Origin: Monarcha castaneiventris obscurior | Lineage: Eukaryota; Chordata; Aves; Passeriformes; Monarchidae | Reading direction: 5' to 3' | Assembly (NCBI GenBank): GCA_026261815.1 | Contig: JAMPIT010000230.1 | Span: 38,214,501-38,278,500, forward strand | DNA: 64,000 nucleotides | In this document: one piece after another, positions 25,453 through 38,345 of the stretch | Numbering within the stretch: the stretch's first letter is position 1 | How the letters are laid out: the number at the start of each line of letters is the position of its first letter | Program-made: the position numbers and the translations under genes | Notes under the pieces: model-generated | Told to the model about the DNA's origin: nothing | The model's database searches: none | Seen by the model: the letters and a program-made list of their open reading frames with translations, nothing else

Positions 25453-28400
25453 ATGCCAAAAATCCCTTCCCATTTAAATCACATTGTGACTTTCCTGTGC
25501 ATAGGGCTGCAGTGATGCACCACATCTGTGAGAAAGTAGACATGAACTTTTCCTCTTGAGTTTTGTGATCAGGGTAATAACATGATAAATTGTAGGCTGA
25601 GGCATATGTGTCCAAACTACATGGAAGCCCATTTTTCTAGTCGACTGCTCAGATTTTATATTGTCCTGTGATCTTTCCATGAAAAATAATCACAGGTCAC
25701 CCTGTCTGACTCTTGACTGTGTTATTGTTTTTCCTATATTCAGTAATAATATAAGGAAATTCCAAGTAATTTTATCTTGTATTTGTAAGGAAGGGAATGT
25801 GGGGGCTGCTCTAGAAATTTGAAGTATTATATAAACTGCTTCAGGCTTTTAAATACATTCCTTTTCCTTCCCTAAAACACCCTAAAATTAACAGTTTGAG
25901 GAGGGGCTATTAAGATCTGCTCCCATCACTATTTCTGCTGGTTGTGTGTGCATTAAGGTTGAGATTGAAATTATTTAGTTTTTAAATCTATTTTAAAACA
26001 TGCACAAATGAACTTATGAGAAAATGTTGCCCTAAGCATAATTTTATGACCCATACATTTTGAATATTTAAAGCAGTACTAATAAAAATAAAGCAGTGAA
26101 TATTCTCAGGGGTTTAATTTTGCTGGTGTGTGTTGATCTGATGGTTTGTGAGTTTTACTACATTTCATTAGGGGAATTTTACCAGAGAAATGGAGTTGAA
26201 TATACAAAATAGTTTATCCTAAATTGGCAGCATGAATCCTCAGTAGAGCTTGTTTACACGTACTGATTCACTTGAACACTTACTTTGTGAAGAGATGTTT
26301 TGGAAATAATTTTATTTCATGCAGCACTTAAGCAAGAAAGGTAGAAAAAGACTTGCTGAAACAATCTTCTTTTGGATGGGAGTCCTTCAGATCCTTAGAA
26401 ATGTTCTATACATTTATTTGTGTTGAACATTATTTTCCTATCCATCAATATAGCTTGAGATAAGTTCAATAAGCCTGTTTTCAGATAACTGCACTGAGTT
26501 TTTATTGATACTGAAGTTTGAAATCAAATAAATTCCATGAAGTCAACAGCACTGAAATTTTACTAGATCTCAGCCTCAAAGGGGAAAATTCTTCCAAGAT
26601 TAAAAACGTTGGAGGCAAGCACGCTCTTTCCTGCAAAGCTTGAAAGTTTGACTAGACATGCCTCTCTGAAACTAAACCCCTTTAGTATCTATCACCTAAC
26701 TTTCTATTCATAATGCTGTAATAGTACTTACTAGAGGAAGAGCTCATACGTACACGTTCAACGTGCTTAAAGACAAATAACAGATAAAGTGTTTTTAAAA
26801 GAAAATTGTCATGGTGCTGAAAACAGTGAGGAGGAAAGTGCCTTTCTTTTCAAAATCAATTTGCATTGTCCCTGGATTTGTAATTTATGCTTTCCTCTTT
26901 TTAAAATTTTGTTTTCATTTTATTTGGAGCTGGTTTTAGTGTTTACTGAATGTGCTTTCACCCAACCTTCACTCTTAAAATTTGGCAGCAAGTTAGATTA
27001 CTGTTTACTCTGCCCTGGAGAATACTTGCTTCATATTTCCTTTTTAAGATAATGGAGGAACTCTTTGAAGTGAAGCATTTCATTGGAATTAAGTATTCTG
27101 TGGGGTGAAAGAATGATTCTAGCCAGTGAGAGGTGAAAAGGAAAAGATATGCTTCTTTTTATTCCAACAAAACATTTTTTTCCTTGATATTCCTAGTCTT
27201 TTTTTTCTTGGTATTTGAAGCCTGACTGCAAACAGGTATTGGAGAAAAACATTTCTGTGTTCACACAAGACTTCTCTTCTTGATTCCAAGTCCAAAGAGA
27301 TTTGGATAGACGTTTAAACTCCAGACATTTCAGGGCTGACTTAGCTTTAATAATTGTGTCATGTTTCTCTACCTCTTCTATAGTGTTGACTGGTATTTAA
27401 ATGGTGTTATTAGAGGGTGTTATGCACTGCACTCTAGCAGTCATGTTTTACAAGTTTAATGAGGACCAGGCAGGGTGTATTTCTAACATGGCCTGTTGTA
27501 TTGAATGGAAGCTTCAATTTCTCTCTTAGTCCCAACATGAGATAACTTTACAATGTGCTGAAATTAAGCGGTGCTTGTTGAGGTTGGACCTGCTCCTCAC
27601 AATGCTCAAGTGAGCTACAAAGCAATCCCAGTTTGTCATCTATTGCAGTTTTTTATTTTTCTTTTTTTTAGAGCTTAGTTACATTGCATTTATAGTAGTA
27701 TGGAGCTAGTAAAGATAGAAATTTCCCATTTATTGTTTGATAAAGGGATTTAACAAGTAAGGATCAAATAGCATTTAGGTAAAAGTTTGGATTAAATAAA
27801 CAGGAGAACAGCAACCAGAATTATTTAAACAAGCGTAATTTGTACAAGTATACCTTAGAATATAATACTAGTTACCAGTGAAGGGAATTACCAGCCTGGG
27901 TACAAGATGAAATTTGGACATTTTGACCTGCATACCCCTCTAGTTCATCTTTTTTGAAATTTATTTTTCAAATTTGAAAGTTTTGAACAGCATAAAGCAC
28001 ACATCAATTTGATTATCTGAAAAGGAGAGGGTAATCTTTCTGCTGTGGTGTTATATCTGCTTTAAAAAGCATGAAAGTTGCAGCTTTGGACTGGACAAGG
28101 TAAAAGCAGTTGTGCTGAACCTGGCCAAATGCAGTAACTCATCAGAGTGGCTCTTAGCACAAGTGGAAGCAACACGCTCAAGCACTGTGAAAGTATAGTG
28201 GGATATTTCTCCAAACAGTACAATAATACACTTCCTTGGTAGTTATGAGAGGAATTCATTTCCGTAAAACCAAACTAGAAACACCCAGTATCTCAGTGAT
28301 CTAATATTTGTTTTTATCCCTGAACGGCTTTAAACTTTTAAATCCTGATATTATTGCCAGGAAAAAAACAATTTTCTGTAAGACTTGAAAGCATCTTCAG

Positions 28401-31400
28401 TTCTTCCTATTCTCTGTACTTCTTTTACTGGACTCTTTTTAACAAGGAAAGCTTATCCACACAGGAAAACAGTGAGCAATAACAAAGACAGATTATATGA
28501 TTGTTGGAAACACTAACACATTCCTAAAAGAGTCACCCCTTATTTATGATTCTAAAGTCTACATCCCTGTATTTGCTCCAGATGTGAGGGAAGCACTAAA
28601 GGAGAAGGAACCTATTTATAAGTACAAAGGCTGTGTGGAAAGATGTCTGTGAGCAGCTACCTCTCGTCACAGCTGGTCTTTCTGAAAGTACCAAGCATTC
28701 ATGTCATTCATTGATACTGGTGCAACAGATGATTTTTTGCACAAGACTAACCTAATAACCTCACCTAATTAGTCTTCATTAACCCTGAAACATCTGGCCA
28801 GGTGTAGTATTTGATTTACCCATGGCAAGTGATGGAAGCAGGGAATGTATCAGCAATGTGCAAAGAAGGGCTGCTAATACCAGCAAGTACGGTCTGAAGC
28901 CCAGCAGTCTGTTCCAAAATGTTCATAAAGTCATGGTTTGCATTTTGAGTGTACTTACAGTGAGAACAAATTTGTTTTCCCCCAAGTTTTCATATTGGAC
29001 TCAAAGCTGTGACTGTTGATGTGGCGTCCACAGTGCATCAGGCACTTTCTGATGCAGTGCCCTGAAGTTGTTACCTGGGTACCACCATTATGAAGTCGAG
29101 CTTTATCAATACTGCCATTGAAACAATGCTTCTTTGTCAGCAATAGCAATGGGAATTTCAGTGAAGCAATTATGTTTCCTTAGGTGTTGAACTATGGAAA
29201 TAGTGACTGTCAATATTCTTTGGCTTGTTTCCCCCCCGCTAACAACAGTGGGAGCTGGGTAAAGAGTGCATTGGACTCCACAGCTCTCAGCACTTTAAAA
29301 AATCACACCTTGCTCAGCTGTGATGTTGCTCATCTTTAAACTTTGTCTTTGCGGGGGTGTTACAAATAAGTTCTTCATGTAGTCTTCTGCTGGTGGGATG
29401 ACCTGTTTGTGCCCTCTTAAGAATGGGCAAATTTAAGGCAGGTGCATTTTCTTTTTTGGTAGTACATTAAAAGCAACAATGTTAAAGCTCTGAAATCAGG
29501 AGGTTTCTGTGGCGTCTCAGAAGACAGTGGGAGCAGCCTGGTGCTACTCTCACTCAGTTACTGACTTTGTGGAAAGTTTAGGGCTTTATTCTACTTTAAG
29601 GGAGACAGTGCTGCTTTCTTAGAAAAATGTAGTATGTTGTCCTGGTTTCAGCTACTTGCATTATTCTGTCTTTAATCTTTGAGGGGAAAATCCTCCTATA
29701 AACCATTGTTATAGAGGAGATGACTAAATAGCACTTTTTTTTTTTTTAACTTTGTAGCCAAACCCCACAAAAGTGGTGTAATACTGGGGAACATGTAGTC
29801 TCCTATTCTTTCTAAAAAGATGGCTGAAGATGTCCATGGTACTTGAGATAAAAAGAATATGGTTAAAAGAATAAATATTAATTTTTGGATGGTTGGTTGT
29901 ATTTATTTTGCTGGGGTTTTGGTCGGTCCTAGTTATAGCTAGTTAGAACAAGACACTGTTTAAAGTAAGAATTGCTCTTTTTTGTTTCCATTAGCTAAAA
30001 TAATAGTGTTTCATTATGCTGTATCGTCTTTATAGGAAGTAGTGCTGCATTGCCCATTTCAGATATTAGAAATGTTCTGAACCCTCATTTTGGAACCCAA
30101 CCAGCCACAGAAACACTAGAAATTTGTCTGGTAACCATTCAAATTTCAACTTTAATTTTGTACTTTGCTTTATATTCTTGGGCAACAGCAGGGCCTTTGC
30201 TTTCTTTCTGAGCAAATACAGGGTTTCTGTCTGCTGCCCCATCAGGAGAGTCGGAGAAAGCCACTCTAAATGCCTGAAGTAATAAGACAGGGGAGTGGGG
30301 AACAGAGTTGTGATGATGATGACTTGAATGTCATCTTCCACCTGAGAACCAGGGCATTTGACTGTGTCAAAAAACAGTATAAGTTTAGTGAACAACGGCT
30401 GTAGAACTGTGAACCAAAAGAGACAGATATATTCTAAAATATTCACATGTTTGTGTAAACATTTCTTGTATTCTACATGTAAAATATACTTTATGGCCAA
30501 AAGCACTAAGCAAGATGGACCTTTTTTTCCTAAATAAAAGTGGAGCACCAGGTCAACTTAGAGAACAAAACCATTGCAGACTGCATCAAATACTGTTCTC
30601 AGTGATATTATTTGTTGTATATGTATCATTCAGGCTACTAGATATGAACAACTTCTATTTTCTTGTTTAGAAGAACACTCTCACTTCTAATTTTACTATT
30701 CTATCTCTGTTTTGCACTTACAATTTATGTAACCATTGTCATAAAGAATGATCCAAAAAAGAGGCCTTTATTTTATTTTTCTGTTTTATAATGAGCTTAC
30801 AGGTTGGTGTAATGTATACATTTGTATACAAGAGTATAGCTTTCCTCTGTTCCTCTCTTCCTCTCAAATAAAATATAAAACATGGCCAAGTTTGTTGTAA
30901 ACACTCTCAAGAAAATAAGAGGGACCTGAAAGAGGTTTTGGTGGAACATTCAGCAGCAGAAATATCCAATGAACTTGACCACTGTGATGCTATAGAATTT
31001 AACAGAAATTCCTTGTCATTATAACTAGCTGGTGTCCTGAATTCACAGCATGAATTGGCATTCATGTTTTGGTTCCTTCAGCACCATCTTTTACTACTGT
31101 TCATTGAGGTCTCAGCCTGTAGGATAGGCCTTCTCTCCCTCTTTCCTCTCTGCTTTACACAAAGGAGGTGCTAATAAACACAGTAGAGGAATTTCCAAAA
31201 ACATTCTGCTGCCATTTAGCACCTTGCTTTTCAGAAGTGCGTTGAGAAGTGCACAGGGAGGTGAGTGTTTTTGTTTGGGTTCTTTTTGTTTTGTTGGGTT
31301 TTTTTCCCCCTTCTTTAGCCTATCCTTTAAGGCTGCCCTTAAAAAGAAGCTGATGGCGATGGCAGCCTTCCTGATGAAATCTTCATTAGGGAATGGGTTG

Positions 31401-32774
31401 AGGCCATTCATCATTTCACAGGAATAACTGAAATGGTGTCTGGCAGCAACAGCTCTGGCACTTGAGCTGGACTGAAACTGCAGCCTCAGGGAAAAATGTA
31501 CTCTCATCCTTTTTACCCAACAGCTCCCCCAGCCCCCCAGTTTCCACATAGCTCTATCAAGCAGCCGACTCACACACTGAGGGGAGTGGATGCTTTATAT
31601 GTAGCTGCACATCAACTCTCCCAGGGCTCTTAAGCATTTAACTCATTTTTTTCTTTGGGAAGAAAGAAAAGTTCCAGATGTTTTGAGTTTTCTTTTCTGA
31701 AATGGGTGCATTGCAGACAGCTCCTGTGCCTCCCTGGGAAACAAGTAACCACCCAAGCAGTCCTCCTGCTCGTACAAAGGTCATCTCTTGATAACCAAAG
31801 TACAGAGGGGAGTTTCATAAAAGGATGATCACCCACTTTTTTCCATTAATGTCTTTATTTTACAAACAGAATTGCCTGGGGGGATTTTCAAGGCTTTTTA
31901 TTTGGGCAGTATATGAGACCTTTGTTAAACTCAACTCAACCCCACTTTCACTGCCAACTATCTTGGGGATCCCTGGGGCAGCTCGGTGCACTGTGGCCAT
32001 GTCCACAATGTGCAGATGTTGTGCAGGGTGGTTGAAGTCACTGCTCATGCATGCTTTGCTGTGTCGCAATGCACAGTAAATCCAGAGCACTGAGCCATGA
32101 ATGTGTCACCCAGATGATTTGTGTGAAACAATAATTCCAGCATTTGTTGTGTTGGGATTTACATGGGGACATGTTGACTGTAAAGAACATATAGAGTATG
32201 ATGTTTCTAAACTGAGTTCACTAAATATGTGCAATAGGCATAGGCATAGACTTCTCTCCAAAAAAAATCTGGATAAAAAATGTTGGAGTTCACACAGGAG
32301 AATAGTTTCATAAGGCGTGGGTAGAAAAACTAGTGTGGATGTCATTGATATTGTATACTGGGTCTGGTTTTTTGAAAAAAATGTTTAATTTGTGTTATTA
32401 AACTTTTCATCAACAACTCAAAAAGTGGTTGTCTTTCAAGACTAAATACTTGCTCCAGCACCAAAAATTTTCTGTAGGTAAAACTGTGCTTCATGGGAAG
32501 CATACTCATTTGGAGTAGACTTTTTTTTCTGAAAAAGAAGTCACTTGCTGTCATGCATTCTTATACATTGTCTATAATTGCTTTCAGTTGCAGATAGCAC
32601 ATTTTCCACAGCTCAACATACTTGATCATGCTTGTGGAAGCATTTAAGGTGTTTTCTTCAAAATTCATAACTATTAAAAATGACAAAATAAAATTCCATG
32701 CCACTGGAGTTTATTATGTAGCCCTCGGGAAGGGAAGACACACTCTGGCTTTGCCGGAATCCCTGTGAAATTAA

Positions 32775-32835
32775 ACTTCTTTCATTGGCCATAGCAATTA
32801 CTTTAATTATAGCACTGGGGATTTGCATAGAAGCT
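32775..32835. promoter_or_regulatory. Candidate POU/homeodomain element
   Basis: ATTGG at 32784-32788, AT-rich homeodomain-type sites CAATTACTTTAATTAT at 32795-32810 and an exact octamer ATTTGCAT at 32821-32828 cluster within 50 bp, in a stretch of balanced, non-repetitive sequence (32.64-32.96 kb) with the look of conserved non-coding DNA. Confidence 0.3.
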
Positions 32836-34809
32836 GGTCTGCAGGGCTCTGCCTCACACCCAGCAGTGTGCTAACTTCAGCTTCAGCTGAGATACAGCCA
32901 GAGAGAAACTCTGCAGCTGTAAAGTGACCTTCCTAATGACAATTCTAGTCCTCCTGGAGAAAAGAACTGCATGGAGAAAGGAGGGAAGCAAGGAAGACTG
33001 GGAAATGTTACTCCATATCTAGCTTAGAAGTAAGGAGGAGGATTGCGCCTGGTGCTGATCTATCCCTGTACTTTTCCCTGCTCAGTGGTCAGACAGCTGT
33101 CCTTTGCTTCTCCTCCAGCTTGCCTTGCTTCATGCTGGCGAGGTGGCAAGAGAGCTGCATGTTATAGGAGTGAAGGAGTGCCTTTGCAAAATGGTAGTGG
33201 TGCCATTGGCATTGCATTCAGCTGCCCCCTCTTTCACCATGGTGTAGCTTTCTCTTTCCGCTTCATTTTGACTGGTAAAGGAGGAAAGTGAAATCTGACT
33301 GGTCACTGGCCATGTCTGCTCCTCATCCCTGCCTTTCTCAAGCATGAAAATAGAAAGTGAGGGTGTCAGTACTGGTAAAACAGGAGGCCAAACAGTCCAA
33401 ACTAGATACCATGTAGTCATCAGAAATGTTTGTGACTGGTATTCATAATTAAATTTTAAACTAAATTGACTTTTTATCAGGTTTTTTCATTTTCTTTTTT
33501 TTTTAATTGCAGAAAGGCAGGTCTAAAAGCTTTGTTTTTTCTATTAGTTCAAACCTAAATGGAGATGTCTTTTCTTTTTTTTTTTATTATTAGCTTTTCC
33601 TGGGAAGAAGGTGTGCACATTCACTGTGATTTCTGATGAATGCATGACAGCAGCTCTGCTTGTCTCTGAAGGCAAGGTCCTAATTTTTTGGGGAATGTAG
33701 GCTTCAGTCATCCTTTAGAAATGCAGAGCAGGTGGGAGCTGCACAGCCATGTTGTCACCTAGGGAGTTGCCAATTTCCCCCACTACACTGAGTCCCTCCT
33801 TGCACTTCAGGGAGGGGAAGAAAGAATGCTTGTTCCTGGGGCAAATTCCAAGTGTGTAAGGCCCGTAGTAGAAAATGAGACTGGCAGACTGATGTGATGA
33901 AGTCGCTGGGATTTTATGTGGTGTTCCTGTGTTATAAGGAATCCAGAAAATGGGATATTTGGAGGGTGAATTGCTGTTGTTACTGCTGCTGGCTTCCCGA
34001 AGTAGCAGCAGGTGTGTTAGTGTGGACTCTGCCTTCTCCCCCATCCTCTGCTGTCCTTTCGTTCTGGCTGGTCAGTAGTAGTGAGCTATGGATGTGCCCA
34101 GGACCTGGTAGCATGGGTGCCAGGCTGCCAGGTTGTTGTGACAGCATGATTAGGAGCATGTGCCACTGTGGCAAGTGGCATCAATTCTGCAGTTTCTGCC
34201 ACTCACTGTCAACAGCAAAATTGCACGAAGACCGTAGCATGATTGAAATTGTCAGGAACATTTAAATTACAGAATCACTGTGCTCCCAGGCTGTAAAATT
34301 AAATGTTACTGCTCACTGAAGTAATTGAGTTGAAATGGCTTGCAAGAAAGCACTCCAGTAATTGTCATTTGGATGAAGTGTTGTCTGTGCTCAAGTTTCC
34401 ATGTTCACTTTCTGAGTGGGGAAGCCAGCCCAGTGCTTCCAGGATGTCCATCGGGCTGCAGTGCTGGGCCCAGCCTCACCTAAGACATGCCACAGTCAAT
34501 GGGAGAGAGGGATGTAAGGATGAACAAAGATTTCTCATGCTGAAGCCCTGTGTGCAAATGAAGTTAAGCATTTGGCCAGGTGGGTGCAGATCAATGGGGA
34601 TGCAAATACAAAGGTAACTCAGGCAACCTGAAGATTCCTGCAAGGCAGCCACCCACAGTGCAGGCGTATCAAAGAGTGGAGCCCAGAAAGGATGCTGCAC
34701 AGTTATCTGCAACAGCATTGTTAACACATCATTCCCTCAAGACCAGGGCTAAGAAAGCTTGGTTTTCCTGCAGATTTCTGTTGCAAAGTTGATCGATGGT
34801 GGTATTTCA

Positions 34810-34908
34810 GAAGTTCACAAGATCTGAGTGAAACTTTTTTTCACAGTGAAGGCATTTGTAAGGCCTCTCTCCTGTGTGGGTAATCTGCTGTCCAACAAAA
34901 TGTGAACA
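34810..34908 (-). pseudogene. Decayed C2H2 zinc-finger gene fragment
   Basis: Read on the - strand, 33 codons give the end of one Kruppel-type finger, a linker and the start of the next. The stretch THTGERPYKCLHCEKKF (34881 down to 34831) contains the canonical HTGERPYKC linker and a C-x2-C-x3-F finger start. Decay is visible: the first zinc-binding His of the upstream finger is Gln (FVGQQITH where L-x2-H-x3-H is expected); the second finger has only three residues between Phe and Leu instead of five; its first His position is Phe; and a stop codon follows directly. Both flanks lose all finger similarity. It is therefore a relic of a KRAB- or poly-C2H2-type gene inserted in the intron, antisense to RBMS3. 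Seventeen consecutive linker-type residues make chance unlikely. The parent gene cannot be named. Confidence 0.75.
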
Positions 34909-35154
34909 CATACATTTTTTTTTTCTTACAGCTGGGGGAACTTGCTTGGTCTCTCATCTTCCTCTATGACAAAAGACATGTAGAACTATAGTTTGTCTTT
35001 GAAAACCTTATCTTTCTATTGGGTTTGGCAGCCATTATGTTAAAAAATTATGAACACAGACAAACAGCATGTTTGGCTATGGCACCAAGCCTGCCAGAGT
35101 TCAAGTGTTTAGACAAATCTCTCTGACATGTGGTGTGTTTTTTTGATGTTGTCC

Positions 35155-35229
35155 TGTGCAGGGCCAGGAGCTGGACTTCATGGTTCTTGTGGGTCTCTTC
35201 CAACTCAGGATATTCTATGATCCTATGTT
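35155..35229 (+). mobile_element. Short CR1 LINE 3' tail
   Basis: GTGCAGGGCCAGGAGCTGGA, then GGTTCTTGTGGGTCTCTTCC, then AACTCAGGATATTCTATGAT match the last ~75 bp of a CR1 subfamily. Only this tail is recognisable. It sits 250 bp after the zinc-finger relic. Confidence 0.85.
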
Positions 35230-35362
35230 TGCCTCATTTCTCTAGGAACTTGGATAAAACAGCCACTGTTTACAGATAGGAGATGGGAATGAAGTCTACT
35301 TTTGTTTTTCTAGTGATCTTCCAAACATGGCAATGTAAAAGAAGACAATTGAAAGTGAACAA

Positions 35363-35381
35363 GTGTGTGTGTGTGTGTGTG
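35363..35381. repeat. (GT)9 microsatellite
   Basis: Nine perfect GT units plus one G, flanked by GAAAGTGAACAA and CACATGTGG. Likely length-polymorphic. Confidence 0.95.
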
Positions 35382-37379
35382 CACATGTGGAGTGGAGCAC
35401 ATGTTGATGGGGGATGCCATTCCCATGGCACTATTCCCCCATTCTCTATGGCATTCAGGTAGACAAAAAAAAATGCTTGCTCTGACCTGCAGGTTGCCTG
35501 AAAAAATATGGAAAATTAGTAGTTGTGGTGTTAAGAGCTTAGCCAAACAGGAGGAATTGCTCCATCCACTTGAGAAATGAAGCAATAGTTAGGTGAAAAA
35601 AGAACAATGTAGGGCATAGTTAATTGCTCAGCTAATCAGGCTGCAATTCAGCTCATGAACAGACCCAAGACTGAAAGCAAGTGAAAGAAGCATTGCAGTC
35701 ACCTTGTGGAAGATACCACACTTCCCCTTACCTAGCATTAGGTAAGCAGGAGAGGTTTGAGAGTGGTTTTCTTCCTATTTCATATCCGCCCAAAGGGCTT
35801 ATCTGTCTTTATCTCTGAGCATCGATTTCTCTGTGCTTCAAGCCCTAAGTAACAGTGAATCTGCCCTTCTGTCTTGTGTTGAAGCATTATATTGCAACCT
35901 GTCTAAAATCAGGTTTGCAAATGAGGCATACTCTTTCAAACAGTTTGCTTCCACCAGTTACACTGAGGAGACTGAATTATTCTCGCTAACCAAAAGAGAG
36001 TAAAGTGTATGAATTCTGCCTCAAAATTGTTCGCAGACATTTTCTCTGGTACCTTTTATTCCTCTTAACTAGGTGGCTCTGTGCTCTCAGTTAAGCAGCA
36101 GTCACTGATGGAGAGAAAAACCTTTTCTCTTGTTTTGTAAAGTGCCTTGAAAGATTAGGGGTTAGACTGAAATGCTTGCTGCTTTATGCTGCTCCAGTGA
36201 TGTAAAGCAGCTGCTAACTCACTATAACCATTCACCTGAACTGGATTTACAATGCTTTGCATTGCTGTGATGATGCAAGGCAGCTGGAAAGGACCAGTGA
36301 ATCTGTTCCTTTAAAAGAAATAAAGTACTTTGATAATTAAAAGTACAATGCTACTTTTATCTCTTTGATGTTTGCTTTTTCTTCAACTCCCTGTTTATAA
36401 GGACCAGATTGTGCTCGTGATTGCCATAATCTGAAACTAAAAGGAATGTTTATGGAAAAGAGTTCTCAAACTGAGGAAGGACAACAGAATTAAGCCCTGG
36501 GAGACATGTGAGGGATAGAAACCTTTAAGTGACAAACATGTTTGAATTAGGATGAAAACCTATTTAACTCTTGCCACAGGCCAAGCACACCCATCTTAAA
36601 CAGATATTCTGATCATACTGTCTCTTGGCCAGCAGTTGATTGATATAATTTGCTATCATTAAAATACATTTTTTTCCACCAAATCCATGCAACTCTGTCA
36701 GCAGCCAGGATGGCTATCAAGGGCCTAATCCTGCTGAATTTGTTTGGAGCTCATTGCATATCCTACACTCATAAAGAGCATTGAGGCTGCATTCCTTTTG
36801 AGCCTTCTTGCAGGATCCATCCCCACAGGACAGCAGGGCCTGTCTGGGTTGAACCATGGCTTTCTAAGTCAGCACATGTATCTCTGTGTATAGCTGTCAT
36901 AGTCAGAAAGTTCATTCTCTTTTGATTTTTTTTCCCTTTTCTTTTAACTGCGCAGAGATAAACGTGCTGCTTTTGGGGAGGTTTGGCATTTGAGGAAGAG
37001 GTGAATAAATTTCTCTCCCTTTACTTATGCAGTCTGATTTTTACTGTAAAAAGGGGGGAGACAAGCTAAGGCAGGCCAACATATAATTTTGTATGGCCAC
37101 GGATGAGTGAAAATGTAAACATTTTCTCCTTTATTTAAAAAAAAATTCCCCAATAATCCTGTTTGCTAGTGAGGCATGGTGATGGTGGAACACGCACTGA
37201 GGACGTATCGGGGAAGACAGACCCAAAGTGAGCTGCTGTTTAACAGAAAAGTCTAGAGATATGCCAAAAGGGGAGGCAGTCATGTTGTGTAGCTGCACAA
37301 ATGGGGTTGTGTTGTGTTGTTTTGTTTTCCTGCTGGTGCGGTTTTGCCCCTTGGTTTGCCTGGAAGGGGAGTTGGAATG
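35382..37379. other. Intronic stretch, nothing recognised
   Basis: Unique sequence with moderate AT content. I see no repeat family, exon or strong motif cluster here. Confidence 0.55.
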
Positions 37380-37530
37380 CACCGTGATGGGCTGCCCTCC
37401 GTGCCGGCGGCGCGGCGCAGGAGTGCCCAGCAGCAGGTCTGGCGAAGGGTGATTGATCCTTCCATTTAGGAGGCATAATGCCTTCTGAAGCAACGAGCAG
37501 ATCAAAGACTTTAATGATTGACAGCGATTT
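37380..37530. promoter_or_regulatory. Candidate enhancer: CpG cluster plus TCF/LEF and PBX-MEIS sites
   Basis: Eight CpGs fall within 37383-37443 in an otherwise CpG-poor intron. Next come TGATTGAT at 37450-37457 (PBX/HOX type), AGATCAAAG at 37499-37507 (TCF/LEF consensus), TGATTGACAG at 37515-37524 (the PBX-MEIS/PREP decamer) and GATTTATG directly after it. Motifs are read directly; function is inferred. No conservation data were available. Confidence 0.4.
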
Positions 37531-38199
37531 ATGCTGCTTTTGTTTTTAATTCCTTGACTCCTGACACTTTAAGATGGGACTTCATAAAAGAAAGATGCCG
37601 TATCCTAGGGTTACGCCTCCTTCCATAACAGGGAAAGCTGAAGGGGCTGTGGAGACTGATATCCAGATTTCAGATATATTAGTTTTTATTTAAATCTGAG
37701 GTTCAGAGGTTTGTGGGCATGCTGTTTCTGTTATTAAATCATTATGCACCTACCTGGGGGGAAAAAAGCCAACAATCTTACCAGGAGTGCCTCTATAAAC
37801 ATTTCTTACTCTCCATAGTGTAAGGCTTGTATATTAAAAATTCTTCGAATAGCTGACCTCAACAGGTGTTTTATTTGAGCAAACAAAACAATAAATAGTG
37901 ATATAATCCCTGTGGAGCTGGCATTAGCCTTTGTGGGAAATGCATAATTTCCTTTACTAAATGTAGGAAGCTGCACAAATTTAATTTCTTCATTTTTGTC
38001 ATTAATACCAAACCATCCTGGAGCTCATTTCTCCTTGAGGCAGAGGTCCAAAGCCGGTTGCACAGAGCTACGTGGAGGGATTTTCTGTGCTTTGTGCTGT
38101 GTTTTTCACTCCTTTGTCAGTGTAGGTGCCCTTGGGGGTATCTGCCAGCCAGGGCTCAGCAGGAATGAGAGCATCCCAGCAGCCCTTTTGCCCTGGGAT

Positions 38200-38345
38200 G
38201 GGGGTGTTGTGCCGTCGTGCTCATGGGAAGGGGGAGCGATCTCTCTCTCCTCCGAGTGGCGCCAGATGTGCTGCAGCGCTCCGCTCGCGGCCGGCTCTGC
38301 TGGCAGTCCCTGCAGTGCACTATAAAGCAATTATTGTACTTTTGG
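38200..38345 (+). promoter_or_regulatory. Candidate intragenic promoter: CpG-rich block with TATA-like box
   Basis: Ten CpGs lie within 38212-38294, including GCGCTCCGCTCGCGGCCGG. A TATAAAG follows at 38321-38327, about 25 bp after the GC-rich block. This order suits a + strand start near 38350. The block is small compared with a normal CpG island, and no exon with a good donor is evident downstream. Confidence 0.25.

Larger units (their letters stand above)
22619..34809. other. Intronic stretch, mostly unfeatured
   Basis: Contains the purine tract, the A-rich tract, a possible cryptic exon at 23231-23357 and the POU/homeodomain patch at 32.8 kb. The remainder is ordinary AT-rich unique sequence. 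Open frames of up to 160 codons (30066-30548, - strand) have no recognisable similarity. Confidence 0.6.

Noticed and set aside
30066..30548. 160-codon open frame on the - strand
   Set aside because: No recognisable domain, AT-rich composition, and a length expected about once by chance in 64 kb over six frames.
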